Part shown: in pieces, positions 1 to 9,388 of the stretch
How the letters are laid out: each line of letters opens with the position of its first letter
Position numbering within the stretch: position 1 is the first letter of the stretch
Source: Crocodylus rhombifer
Lineage: Eukaryota > Chordata > Crocodylia > Crocodylidae
Reading direction: 5' to 3'
NCBI GenBank assembly: GCA_038503035.1
Contig: JAVSML010020804.1
Coordinates: forward strand, 186,001-250,000
Length of the DNA stretch: 64,000 nucleotides
Notes under the pieces: generated by a model
Told to the model about the DNA's origin: nothing
Databases searched by the model: none
The model's input: only the letters and a program-made list of their open reading frames with translations
Position numbers and translations under genes: made by a program

Positions 1-695
1 ATCGGTTTTAAACCATTCTGAAGACTGACTGAGTGTGGAAGTTGCTCAAAAAAAAAAGGAGCTGGTATATTGGTAAGTAGTCTTTGCTTTGTGTCTAATT
101 ATAGTGACTGTCCTTTTGCACGACTGTATGTAGCTGTCATTATATGGAGCACTCTGAGTATCTCTATTGACTTCTGATAAATGGCTCAGTGGTTTCAAGG
201 TTCATAATTTGAAGGATGCCCAGGTCTCTAGCCATTAATTCTCGCAGTATGGGGCATGCAGCTTGTGTGACGAAAGGACTTTTCATTTTCATTATTTCTC
301 TGCTTTCCACAATATAGTAAGGATATAATTCTCCCTGGACAGTGCATTGTATACCTAGGCACCTTTCAGGGCTTTGCAAAACATTACACAGCTTTAATTG
401 TCTGTCTGTTATTTAAAAACAAAGGAGGGCGCCTCCTCCTCCTCCTCCTTTTTCCCCCTTCCTCTCCAAACCTACTTGTGTAGGAAATAATGCAAAGCAC
501 CGAGTTTTACCTTGAGGGAACCCTCAGGTTAAATGACACAGTCATGTTTTTTAAACGTCAAAATGATAGCAGTATAATGCTGAAAACAGGCTAAGAAGCG
601 ACTGGGTGATTTGAAACATCCCCAATTGCCTGTGCAGCATAGACAGGTACGGGGGCTCAGGTTTATACTTTAAAAAAGAAGAAGAAAAGAAAAGA
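1..695. other. DLX5-DLX6 intergenic sequence, DLX6 side
   Basis: This sequence lies beyond the inferred DLX6 poly(A) site. In other vertebrates DLX5 is convergent with DLX6 and the I56i/I56ii enhancers lie between them; none of these is recognisable here. A (CCT)n run (432-449) and a polypurine run (679-704) are present. No gene was seen. Confidence 0.5.
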
Positions 696-718
696 AAAGA
701 AAAGTCCTTGCTGGTACA

Positions 719-724
719 TTTATT
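719..724 (-). terminator. candidate DLX6 polyadenylation signal AATAAA
   Basis: The minus strand reads GCAATAAATGTACC here, followed 15-40 nt later by a long U-rich (CTTTT)n run at 679-704 that could serve as the downstream element. No other canonical hexamer with such a downstream context was seen between the stop codon and position 1. Confidence 0.45.
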
Positions 725-900
725 GCTTTTCACGTCAAAAATGTTGCGGGAATCAGTGTGTGTGCCTGCCGGTGTCTGTAGCCATAGCTCTAGCTAGAGA
801 CAGAGAGGATGTGCTGTTCCATCTGCAGAGAAATACGAGACACACGGGCTTTTTGTGGCTTTTACTCTATATATGAAAGGAGACAAAAACATACAAAGTA

Positions 901-931
901 TATATACAACTAAAATTCAACAATATATACA
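901..931 (-). promoter_or_regulatory. two Pumilio-type elements in the DLX6 3' UTR
   Basis: The minus strand contains TGTATATA at 901-908 and again at 924-931, both matching the UGUANAUA Pumilio response element. They are 15 nt apart. Function is inferred from the motif only. Confidence 0.35.
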
Positions 932-1734
932 GAAAGGGTGCTCCATATAAACGTCCCTATAGCTTAGTGAATGAGAATGCCACCAGTCAAGTACTAGACC
1001 TTGCAGAGCCAGGGTGGGCTGCTTTGGTGGGTCCTCCCTCGGTCTTTCCCTGTGCATTTCCGGGGGTCTGGAGGTGAGGTGGGGTGGGGGCGGGGGGTCC
1101 AAGGAGAGACAATGGTTTCTTCTGCGTTGTTGCCCATTTCATTCTGATAAAGCATGCAGGTTTTGCTTCGTCGTTCTAATGCTCTAATCTTACAGGGTTT
1201 GTTTGCTTTTTTTCTTTTACAAACAGTTCTCTTTTTTTCCTATTCTTTTTTCCTTGTCTTTTTCTTCCTTTATTTTCAATCTGGATTTGGTGAATACAAA
1301 TGCAGGCGTGCGAATAACCTCCCTTTCCTCGTGTAATGTCTTTAGCTCATTAAACAAGTAAAAACGTCGCCATGTATATTTGGGTTCTTCTTGGACTGGG
1401 GAAGAGAGGAGGAGAAAAAAAAGTCTGTAAAAAGTTTTGCTTTGACGTATACTCCAAAGAGAAAGAGGCTGGTGCCTTCAAGTCCAAATGAAAATATCCT
1501 AAAGAGAAGTGTCTTATGTGCGCCAGAGGGAAAATTGTGTCTTTCTGTTCAAGATCAATCGCTGAGGTTACTTAAAAAAAAGCCACCCTGTCTCCTTGCC
1601 ACACGTACAAGTCCATGCAGAGCCTGTTAGCTGGCATCGCTGGCAAGGCAGGGAGCCTCTTGCCATGGCGAGACTGGGCTTTTTTTTCTCTCTTACTTCC
1701 TTTATTTCTGGACAGAGTATTTCTCTTGGACAAT

Positions 1735-1986
1735 TCACATCATTTGTGGTCTCTGCATTGTGTCTTGATGTGGAGAGGAATACCAGTGAGAATACCCAGG
1801 CATGTAGCTGTTGGGAGGCATATTGACTCCCTTGGTGGAAGCTGAAACGTCCCAGACTGGAGGGAGGGCTGGCGAGCGCGGGGACAGGGCGGCGGAGCCC
1901 GGCAGAGGGTCGCTCTCGTGGGGGTTGCTGCCCTGCTTTAGCAGCTTCTTGAATTTGGAGCGTTTGTTCTGAAACCAGATCTTCAC
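1735..1986 (-). CDS. DLX6: DLX6 coding exon 3 (recognition helix and C-terminus)
   Basis: The acceptor is CTTCCAG (1987-1993) and the exon starts GTGAAGATCTGG (VKIW). It encodes residues 189-271: the recognition helix [14 protein letters not shown], then a Ser/Pro-rich transactivation tail with [12 protein letters not shown] and the terminal MQRPQMM. The stop codon TGA is at 1735-1737. Confidence 0.95.
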   Translation of the reverse strand: MKIWFQNKRSKFKKLLKQGSNPHESDPLPGSAALSPRSPALPPVWDVSASTKGVNMPPNSYMPGYSHWYSSPHQDTMQRPQMM

Positions 1987-4900
1987 CTGGAAGCAAAAGG
2001 CAGGAGAGATTAGGCCGCGCGGGCTGGACCCATTGCCCAGGGACCCCCGGGCATCGACATGTGGAGCAGGGGTGTCCCTGCCGCGGAGGAAGGGTTGGCG
2101 TTGCCCCGCAGCTGGGACCGTGCGGATTAACGGGTTATTAGCAATAACGGGCAGGGCGGGCACAGCTTTGCACAGGGAGCCTTTCTTTTCGTGCCCAGGC
2201 CAAAACAATGACCCGGCGCTCCTGGCAGTTTAGGCTCCTGGCGCACACACGTGCGCGCGCGCGTGTATGTGTGTAAGCGTGTCTTTACACTTTTCCACGG
2301 ATCCTCTCCCTCATTCGGGATTTTGGAGGTCATTCGATCAGTTGGGCAAACTGTTGTCAAACAGAGGGAATCATATGATCCTCTACTAGGAGACAGGAAC
2401 CAATAGACAAAGGGCATCTTCAAAAGAAAAACGTGAATCAGAAAACAGGCACCAGCAAGCAGGCGAAGAGGCTGGCTAGGACGAGGACTGAGCTTTTATT
2501 TGAAAAGCACGACCTCTGCAGAGAGGGTCACGTCCTGGCCGTAGGAAGCACGCTGGGCTTCAGCCTGGTACCTTTTGAATCGGGTCAAAATCTCCGATAC
2601 GGAGTTTTCCCCTGCACTAGGGCTGCAGGATCGGGTCCGTCCCGAATTACTGTAAGGTGACAGAAAAGGGGTCTTACTTAAAGATTCAAACCACGGGCTG
2701 CAGCTCGCAGGTTAGTCTTTAGGTAAGTAAGGACTCGTCCTTCGGTGGGGGGTGTTCAGGATCGGGCCCATAGCTCCGTGTGTGTGAGCACCCGCAATCT
2801 TTTCCAATGCCACTGGGATTATGACCAGATACGTTTCCGTGTTTCGGGTCTGCTCCGGATTTAAAAATCATCCCCATCAGCTAATGCTATCCATTGCCAG
2901 GCTGAAACACTGCAAGGCTTTGGGGAAGTCAGCACTGCACACTCTTACACTTCACAGGAGTCGACACCGTTTCTGCCTCTGCAAACCTCTGCTCGGGAAG
3001 CCTGTAATACCTGGTGTCTTTCAATCTTAAATTAGCAGGCTAGCACCACTACACCAACCACACTTAACTATGGCTTAACCTGCTATAATTTTGTACACGG
3101 ATGGCTTTGATCTTCAGATCTATTATCACCTTTGGTACATTTTGCCCAAGGGTAAACACTGCATTTGAGTTAGTCATCCAGGATGAATTAACTATTGATT
3201 TTACAGGTATTTCCTAATGAGATCTTGCTTTCTCTGTATCTCTAGGTTGCTACCAGCTGGATTTTTATTTCAGCTCTTCTCTGAGAGCTAAAGGCCTAAG
3301 GTTTCCTTATTTTTTTTGCTTTCACAATTGAGCAGGTTGGTGAAGTAATTATTTTGTTTTTTTGTTAGTGGTGTCATCCAGAGGGGAGCGTTTGTTCGCT
3401 ACTGGGCTGGGGAACCGCAGATGCAATTATTGCAGTGGCAGACCCTACTCTCTGTCTCGCTTAGATATCGGATGGCATTAAGTACCGTACGGCATGGCAT
3501 GTATTCCCTTCTCTACTGCCAAGTACACAGGCCGAGACGTCTAGTGAAGCTCTGGCTCGGGCTGGCCTGGTACCCTGCGGCCAGGATCTCAGTGACGCGG
3601 GGTTCCCAGTAATTTACCTGTGTTTGAGTAAGTCCTAATGAAGCTGCCAGTTCAGCTCTCTCTGGAAGTGCCAGGTACTGGGTCTGCTGAAAGCGGTGAT
3701 TTAAAGCTTGAAGTTGTAGGCTCGAATAAATGGTTCGTGGCTTCCGAATCTTTTTCCCTTTTCCATTGAATCTGATTTCCCCATTCTCGATCACTGTTGT
3801 TTTTTGCTGATCTGCAAGCAAACAACACACTTGAAATAGCACCAGGGCAGGGTACGCCTCACGCACTCGGCAGCTTCTGAACGTGGGCATTTTGTCTGCC
3901 AGGCACCCTCCGCTCTCTCTCTTAACTGCAGCATGCAACAATGCCGGCTCGATCCCAGTACTCCAGTGCTGGCACACACATCCGCAAGGCTACAAGGCAT
4001 CAGACAAGACAGACTCCGAGTAGAAACGTACCTATTTCCCCACGGAAAAAAAGAAGAAGCTGTCTCTAGATTCTGGATGATTTATTTGGCTTGCAAAATA
4101 CATACCTATCTGTATAGCATTTGCTTTCACGGAGGGCTTGCTCATTCCATGGCCATTGAAATATCTATCTATCTATCTGTCTGTCTGTCTGTCTAGCTAT
4201 CTAGCTATCTATCTAGCATTTGCTTTAATGCAGGGCTTCTTTGGCCATCGAGGGAGGGGGTTGTTTTGTTTTTTACACGGCTAATTGACTTCACGTCGCC
4301 AGTTTGGTGGTCAGTGAATTCCTAGGTAGATACTTTTAACAGTGCTTTATTTATTGGTGTATTTATTTATTTATTTATTAATCTCAGGCGAATATATTAA
4401 AGAACGAGCTGCTAGCTGGAGGGAAGGGGGGTGGGGGGGAGAATGGGACAGCAAACTCATCTTGCAACTTTCACTCCGCAGGTGTTAATAGTAGTTCTCG
4501 CCCTGCGCCGGGAAACAAAGGAGCCCCGGCCACACTCCCTAAGCTGCCTTGAAGCGCCCCCGAAATGGTCCCCGGCCCCGGCCAGAGCCGCGGAGGCAGA
4601 TCGCTGCGGGCCGGGCCGGGCCGGGCCGGGCGCGGGGTGTCCGGGCTGCAGGCCCGCGGTCACGGGCACCGCAAGCAACTAACCCCCCTCCCTCCCTCCC
4701 TCCCTCCTTCCCTCCTCCGCGGCCCCGGGCTCCGCGGGCAGAGATCGCGGCTGGGAGGCGAGGGGAAATGCGGCGCGCGAGCACGGGCATGTCTGGATCT
4801 CCCCGCAAACACATGCGTGTCCCTGCAAACACACACACACGCAGGCATGCAGGGCGGCGGGGAGCCCGGAGCGCTGGATCCGTCCCGGCGGGCTGGTGCG

Positions 4901-5356
4901 GGCGGGCGGCGGCGAGCCGGGCCCTGGAGCCGGCGCGGGCTGCAGGAGGGAGAAGCTGAAAGCGATAAGAAAGCGGCCGCTCTCACCTGCGTCGTCCGCC
5001 CGCGTCTGGCTGGCCGCGCTGCTGTTGTGGTAGGACTGGAGGTAAGGGCTGTGCTGCGAGTGGCTCATGTAGGGGTAGGCGGCCAGCGAGCGGTGGTTGT
5101 AGGAGTTGGCGCCGCCGGAGTAGGGCGAGCCGTGGTGGTGGTGCTGGTGGTGCGGGTGCGAGCCGGCCGCCGAGTGCAGGCAGTGCAGCGGGTAGTGCGC
5201 GCCTGCCATGGCCGGCGAGCTCTGCTGGGAGTGGGGCGGCGGCGGCGGCGGCGGCGGCGGCTGCTGCTGCTGCTGCTGCTGCCCAAACTCCATGAAGGCA
5301 GATTTGGAGGAGTCCTGCGCTTCCAACCCGTCAGCCATCGTAGTCATGGTCATCAT
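1735..5356 (-). CDS. DLX6: DLX6 homeodomain transcription factor, three coding exons
   Basis: The coding sequence joins 5356-4987, 3811-3618 and 1986-1735 (816 nt, 271 residues plus TGA). It encodes a sequence-specific nuclear transcription factor that acts with DLX5 in craniofacial, limb and forebrain interneuron development. Residues 1-123 are an N-terminal region with seven Gln (26-32), nine Pro (33-41), a His-rich run near 67-75 and the DLX-typical [11 protein letters not shown]. The homeodomain spans about 145-204, beginning [16 protein letters not shown] carries Gln50 and Asn51 at residues 194-195. The tail ends in [14 protein letters not shown], which I recognise as DLX6. The first ATG (5354-5356) gives the family start [10 protein letters not shown]; the frame stays open upstream but has no further ATG to 5425, and the fourth codon has a better Kozak context (ACCATGA). 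The protein is shorter than human DLX6, mainly in homopolymer tracts. Identity is near certain. Confidence 0.97.
1987..3617 (-). other. DLX6 intron 2
   Basis: This is a 1631-bp intron bounded by GTAAAT and CCAG. It holds a purine/pyrimidine alternating run (2241-2275, CA/CG/TG) that could adopt Z-DNA. The AT-rich stretch 3040-3300 has the look of conserved noncoding DNA. No other gene was seen. Confidence 0.8.
3618..3811 (-). CDS. DLX6: DLX6 coding exon 2 (first two thirds of the homeodomain)
   Basis: The acceptor is a pyrimidine-rich ...GCTTGCAG at 3812-3819 and the donor is GTAAAT (3612-3617). The 194-nt exon supplies the last two bases of codon 124 and residues 125-188, ending LGLTQTQ. 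The intron between Gln and Val of the third homeodomain helix is the usual DLX position. Reading through the donor gives VNYWEPR, which is not homeodomain and confirms the boundary. Confidence 0.95.
3812..4986 (-). other. DLX6 intron 1
   Basis: This is a 1175-bp intron. It contains a compound (TATC)n/(TGTC)n microsatellite (4161-4216) flanked by a local duplication (about 4115-4160 and 4214-4250), an (ATTT)n run (4360-4380), a (GGGCC)n run (4607-4633) and a (CCCT)n run (4683-4715). Its upstream half belongs to the exon 1 CpG island. Confidence 0.8.
4161..4216. repeat. (TATC)n/(TGTC)n microsatellite
   Basis: Tetranucleotide units ATCT, then GTCT, then CTAG/CTAT variants follow one another in DLX6 intron 1. 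Confidence 0.9.
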
Positions 5357-5450
5357 CAAAGTTTGGGAGTGAGAGAGCGGCTCCCTCAGGCTCACCCCCC
5401 TCTCGCTCCCTCTCTCACCAGCCACCTTAGAGCCTATTATCCTGCACGGG
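4500..5450. promoter_or_regulatory. CpG island over DLX6 exon 1 and 5' UTR
   Basis: This stretch is GC-rich with dense CpG (for example 4590-4650, 4720-4780, 4880-5000 and 5100-5260) and covers exon 1. It is typical of a developmental homeobox promoter. Confidence 0.75.
4987..5356 (-). CDS. DLX6: DLX6 coding exon 1
   Basis: This exon encodes residues 1-123 plus the first base of codon 124. The splice donor is GTGAGA (4981-4986, minus strand) after ...GACGCAG. The exon holds a (CAG)7 run at 5261-5281 directly followed in reading direction by (CCG)8 and CCC (5234-5260), encoding Q7P9. It lies in a CpG island. The joined codon 124 is Asp, giving RADDADQQKTT across the junction. Confidence 0.95.
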
Positions 5451-5477
5451 GAATTAGTGAGGTGGCTCCTTTTTTTT

Positions 5478-5508
<31 letters not shown>

Positions 5509-5850
5509 CTCTCTCTTTTTTTTTTCCAGAGCACTAGTGAGAGGGGCCTTGTTCACTGAGGGAGGGGAGAAGGGGAGGGGTGTGTGGGGGGGGACTATTC
5601 CTGAGGGGGGTTTTCTCTCCTCTTCCCCTTCATTCCCAACTTGTTTTTTTGGCTGGCGGAGTTTAAGGCAGAGATTTTAAGGTGGATTCTGGTAAAGTTG
5701 AGCTTCTGCTTTTAGACTTGAGGCAGAGACGCCACAAGTCGAATGGTTTGTCTCCAAAGGGCAGCGCCTCCCCATTGGTCAGTCAACCCCTGACGTCACC
5801 ACCCCGGAGCTTCTACTGGCGTCTGTGCGAGCTCGAGCTTAGCCCACCTT
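5357..5850 (-). promoter_or_regulatory. DLX6: DLX6 5' UTR and candidate promoter
   Basis: Immediately upstream of the start codon on the minus strand lies GC-rich DNA, then a polypurine (GAAA)n tract (5469-5528). Further up are a CCAAT box (ATTGG at 5774-5778 on plus) and a perfect CRE palindrome TGACGTCA at 5791-5798. No TATA box was seen. The transcription start cannot be placed from sequence; somewhere between about 5430 and 5760 is likely. Confidence 0.5.
5469..5528. repeat. (CTTT)n / poly-T tract
   Basis: About eight CTTT units run into CTCT and poly-T. On the DLX6 sense strand this is a polypurine tract in the 5' UTR or promoter. Confidence 0.85.
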
Positions 5851-5891
5851 CGGCAACTCGAATCCCAGCGAGAGCCGCGCGCGCCCTGCCC

Positions 5892-5896
<5 letters not shown>

Positions 5897-5935
<39 letters not shown>

Positions 5936-5960
5936 GTACGCGTGTGTGTGTCTTGTGCGC
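5897..5960. repeat. (TG)n microsatellite with CG steps
   Basis: A near-perfect TG run passes into cgtgtgtacgcgtgtg and gcgcgcgc. This is alternating purine/pyrimidine DNA just upstream of the DLX6 promoter. Confidence 0.9.
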
Positions 5961-6479
5961 GCGCGCCTGGTGCTGCAGCACAGCTCTGCTCTCGAAAGCC
6001 TCCTCACCAGACAGCAGCACCCTCTTGCAAACCCAAAGCATCCTCACAATGAGCCTCTTCCCAACCATAGATGAGGCACAAAAAAAAAAAGGATGCATTT
6101 TTATTTTTTGCACGCTGTCACTTTCTGGAAGGCTGGGGCATTTGTGCCTGTGTCATGTGCATTTGAAGCCAATGCATCCAATCCACCCAAGTGCAGCAGC
6201 CCATCTACTGAAGGTGTGCTTTAGTGGATCCGTGTGCCTCACACCTCAGAGTTTCCCCTTTACTGCATTTCCAAGCACGCAGTAAATACACGTAGGTTGA
6301 AAGGGATTCTGAAAGTGAAACCCCCCCCCCAGAAAACGGTGCCAGCCTGTCTCCTTGCTGAAAAAAAAGACAATATTTTCTATATTTTAGAAAGGGCAGG
6401 AGCCTCTTCAGAGAGCGAATCCTTGGAGATCTGACAGTAATGCATTTTTTCCTATTGAAAACAGAAGCTACTGTAATGC
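5961..6479. other. upstream DNA without a recognised feature
   Basis: The stretch has mixed composition with short A and C homopolymers (6078-6090 and 6321-6330). Open frames here are short and unlike any known protein. No gene or repeat family was recognised. Confidence 0.5.
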
Positions 6480-6990
6480 TTTCAAATATATGCAAATGAC
6501 ACATGCGGTTAGTGGTTTGGCAAATCTTGATTACAATATAAACTACCCAAGTAAAAGTGCCTTCGTCCTAAATTTGTCTTTAGATTACAATTCCAGTTGA
6601 TTTTATTTTATTGTCAACATTGTTAATGATAAAAATAGAGTCGTTTTACAGTTATTTTTACTTTCTGGAAGGAGGCAATTAGACTTCTAATCAGGAATAC
6701 ACAAAAATCTCCCATGATTAACTGCAGTACTTTGTTCAAATTGCTGCTATAAAATTCAGAACAATTTGCCTGTAATGATTATGGACTGGGTTTATTTTGG
6801 GAGGTGGAATAAAAGTGGATATAGCATAAATTATCCTCTAATTATACACCAGTGTCGCCTCAATTATCCTCTTATCAAAATGGTTGTCTAACTGCCGCAT
6901 TTAGTTTCAATTCTCTCCTTTTTTCTATAAAAAGAACTTCATACCTTGTTATTATTAATCCATTTATTATTTGCAAGGGGATTTATATCT
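6480..6990. promoter_or_regulatory. candidate conserved enhancer, homeodomain-rich (DLX6 proximal)
   Basis: This AT-rich, repeat-free block is packed with developmental-factor words: octamer ATGCAAAT (6490-6497), CAATTAG (6676-6682), TAATGATTAT (6773-6782), CTAATTA (6838-6844) and CAATTATC (6861-6868). The decamer ATTATCCTCT occurs twice, 33 bp apart (about 6830 and 6863). It lies about 1.1 kb above the DLX6 start codon. The composition resembles vertebrate conserved noncoding elements; conservation itself is inferred. Confidence 0.45.
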
Positions 6991-7129
6991 GAGCATCCAG
7001 GTGGTATTACCACTTCTCGTTCAAAGATGGACTGGAGGAAAGACATTTCGGTTTGAACCAGCACCGTTGTGGATCTATCCTTTCCTTCCCCGTCCCCTTG
7101 TTTAAAGCTCCTTGCGTCCGACTAAGGTG

Positions 7130-8030
7130 GTGGGGGGAAGCCACAGCTCCAGAGCCCGGCCGGGAGGATGCAGGTAGGAGCAAGGCGAGAGCCATCCCCG
7201 GAGGAAGCTGCGAGCTTTTGGGCTCTGCCGGGGCGCCTCGGCGTCCTGCCGCGGGCTGGGGAAGCGGCCCCCGCACAGGACGGGGTCGCAGGCTTTGCGG
7301 GGCGCTCGGAGACGCCGCGGCGGGTGGACGCGGGGGGGGGGGGGCCCGGCCCGGCAGAGGCGGCGGGGCCAGGCCGTGCTGTGCCCGTTTGCACAGCGCT
7401 TCGCAGCCCCTGGGCACTTGCGGTCCCCTGCTTGGGGGCACTGGACAGGGACTGTCTTTTTTTTGTTCTCCGGGGGAGCAGGGATCCAGTCCCTCCCCGG
7501 TTAACTGGTTAACTTCTCGAGGCGCTGGAGTCGGTTCAGTGACTCTGAATGCAGCTGCCGAGAGCACGCCAAAGGGTAACCCGAGCCAGGCGTTTACACA
7601 CCGGCCCTGAACAAACCCGCTCCTGGTAACACCGGAGAGGGGGGAAGGCACAGGGCCCGCTCTGCCGGGGGCAGGGGACGTCCCGCACGGGGGCAGCGCC
7701 CTTGGCAGCTCCCCCCGCCCCGAGCTGGGCGCTGGCGCTGCCGGGCAGGTGCACATGTGTGCTCCGCTCTGCGGGAGGCCCGGGAAGGTGCCCGCAGCGC
7801 CCGGCGGCAGCGCCCGCGGGTTTCAAGGAGAAGCTGGAGGCCGCGCTGGAGAGAGCGAGAGACACCGGCTCAGGGAGCGGGGTGGGGAGAGGACAGGGAC
7901 TGCTGCCCGGCTGGGCACAGCGCGGGCTCCCGCGTGGCGGCTGCGTTCAAGAGCGCGGTGTGTGTCAGCGCGGCAGGTCGCTGCAGTTAGGAGGGATAGA
8001 GACGGGCGGGCCTGGGCGGTATGTGCCTCT
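7130..8030. promoter_or_regulatory. CpG island about 2 kb upstream of DLX6
   Basis: Dense CpG and long G runs fill this segment. All overlapping open frames on both strands look like GC-rich noise (Ala/Gly/Pro/Arg-rich, no domain). An orphan CpG island here could be a promoter for a noncoding transcript such as the Evf-1/DLX6-AS1 class, or a Polycomb-type regulatory island; neither can be shown from sequence. Confidence 0.5.
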
Positions 8031-8067
8031 ATGGACACCTAAAGTGCCTTTTAGAATTCATTTGATC

Positions 8068-8068
8068 G

Positions 8069-8102
<34 letters not shown>
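8068..8102. repeat. (ATCT)n microsatellite
   Basis: About eight ATCT units occur here. Confidence 0.9.
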
Positions 8103-8164
8103 ACATACACGCACTTATGTATGGGCACAATCCAGCATGACCACCTTCAGAATAAAGAAGTCAG

Positions 8165-8645
8165 GGTATGTAAGTATATAAAATTAACAAAGCGTCCCTG
8201 TATAGACAGTTGTTCAAGGGATACATACATGCATACATACACTTCTAGATAGCTCTATCTATATGTAGATACATATGTATAGATACACATACATATCATG
8301 GCACGTAATGTATCTCTTGCTATATATCGAGAAATGTTATGTGTATAACTATTCAAGGAGATAGGCACACACACATATAGACATAAATATTTATCTACAG
8401 AGAGGCAGAAATATTTATCTACACATATAGAGAGAGAAATATATTTATTTATATGTCGATATATATGTATGCTTCTATGTCTATACCTAACATTTATCTA
8501 TCTATCCATCCTTTGATCAATATGTATATTTCCCCTGAATAACTACACATCTCTTGAACAATTCTCTACACATGCGTCCTCTTTTATTTATTTGTTAATT
8601 ATGACACGTACTTATTATATGTGTGTGTGTTCACGCACACATGCA
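8165..8645. repeat. degenerate (CATA)/(TATC)/(GATA) simple-sequence region
   Basis: Short ATAC, ATCT, AGAT and ATGT units recur throughout, with scattered CA/TG runs at the right end. It looks like an old expanded simple-sequence tract. No gene was seen. Confidence 0.7.
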
Positions 8646-8689
8646 TGTATATGCCTAATGCTCCCCGAAGCAATTTTCAAGTGAAGGAT

Positions 8690-8870
8690 TGCCATTTTCT
8701 ATAGGACAGTTAACTACATCAAGTCTTATACTAGTAATTTCCCCAATTTAATTAGGCAAATCTATCAGTGTGGAGCTGGCGCTTTCTCGTGTTGATTGGC
8801 TGATGTTAATGACTCTTGACTAAAAGAAGCCAGGTTGGTTGTAAATATTTATTGTTTTCATTTTGTCCTC
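8690..8870. promoter_or_regulatory. candidate conserved noncoding element
   Basis: This short repeat-free block carries TTTAATTAGG (8747-8756), GATTGGCTGATG, TTAATGACTC and TAAATATTTATTG. Motif density contrasts with the simple sequence on its left. Conservation is inferred. Confidence 0.3.
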
Positions 8871-9341
8871 CAGGTCGAAGGGACCACACCTTTGGGGAGT
8901 GGAAAAGGCTGAGGGGGCTGTGGTGATATCACACAAAGGAGGTGGTGGAGGGGGTTGTTGCTTCTCTCCTCTGCTGAACTCTGGTTTCATAGCCGGGAGC
9001 AGGGCTATGCCGAGCTGGGCCTATTGTCCCTGCGGCCCCAGATGCTCCAGAGTGTCCTCTCCCCCGCCGAGAAAGGAGGGCGAGACTGGCCCAGGAGGGG
9101 ACCTCTACTAGGCTTTGATTATTCCAAAGGAGGGGGGGGGCGCAGTTTTGAGGAGATTGGAAGCCGAAGCATTTCACTGAAAGGGGTGGCAGGTGTAAAG
9201 AAATATGTCGTGTCTGAAAGGCAGGATTTAAGGCCTAAGATATTTTTGGGGAAGGGTATGTGTATGGAGAAAGAAAGAAAGACAATCTTCGAGTGTAAGA
9301 ACTGCTCAGAGACAGAGATTAGTGGCAGAGACCTGTTAAGA

Positions 9342-9342
9342 A

Positions 9343-9387
<45 letters not shown>

Positions 9388-9388
9388 G
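9342..9388. repeat. (TATC)n microsatellite
   Basis: About eleven perfect TATC units occur here. Confidence 0.92.

Larger units (their letters stand above)
700..1734 (-). other. DLX6: DLX6 3' untranslated region
   Basis: This sequence runs from the DLX6 stop codon to the best poly(A) signal in reading direction. It is U-rich when read on the minus strand from about 1430 downwards. Two weaker AATAAA hexamers lie inside it (1269-1274 and 1701-1706); the second is only about 30 nt after the stop and is unlikely to be used. The 3' end is inferred, not demonstrated. Confidence 0.55.

Noticed and set aside
1..700. DLX5 exons or the I56i/I56ii intergenic enhancers
   Set aside because: They are expected further left. 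Nothing here could be identified as either.
5357..5425. Possible 23-residue N-terminal extension of DLX6
   Set aside because: The frame is open upstream of MMTMTT, but the only candidate start is GTG, not ATG. The known DLX6 family start fits the ATG at 5354-5356.
4565..5680. A 371-codon open frame on the plus strand
   Set aside because: It runs antisense to DLX6 exon 1 and its CpG island; the Arg/Val/Leu runs mirror the Gln/Pro/His codons of DLX6. It is a GC-driven shadow with no family resemblance.
7007..7865. Several 100-250-codon open frames in the CpG island
   Set aside because: They occur on both strands at once, are Ala/Pro/Gly/Arg-rich and show no domain or splice support.
8068..9388. 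CRISPR-like spaced repeats
   Set aside because: The repeated units are contiguous tetranucleotide microsatellites without unique spacers, in vertebrate DNA.
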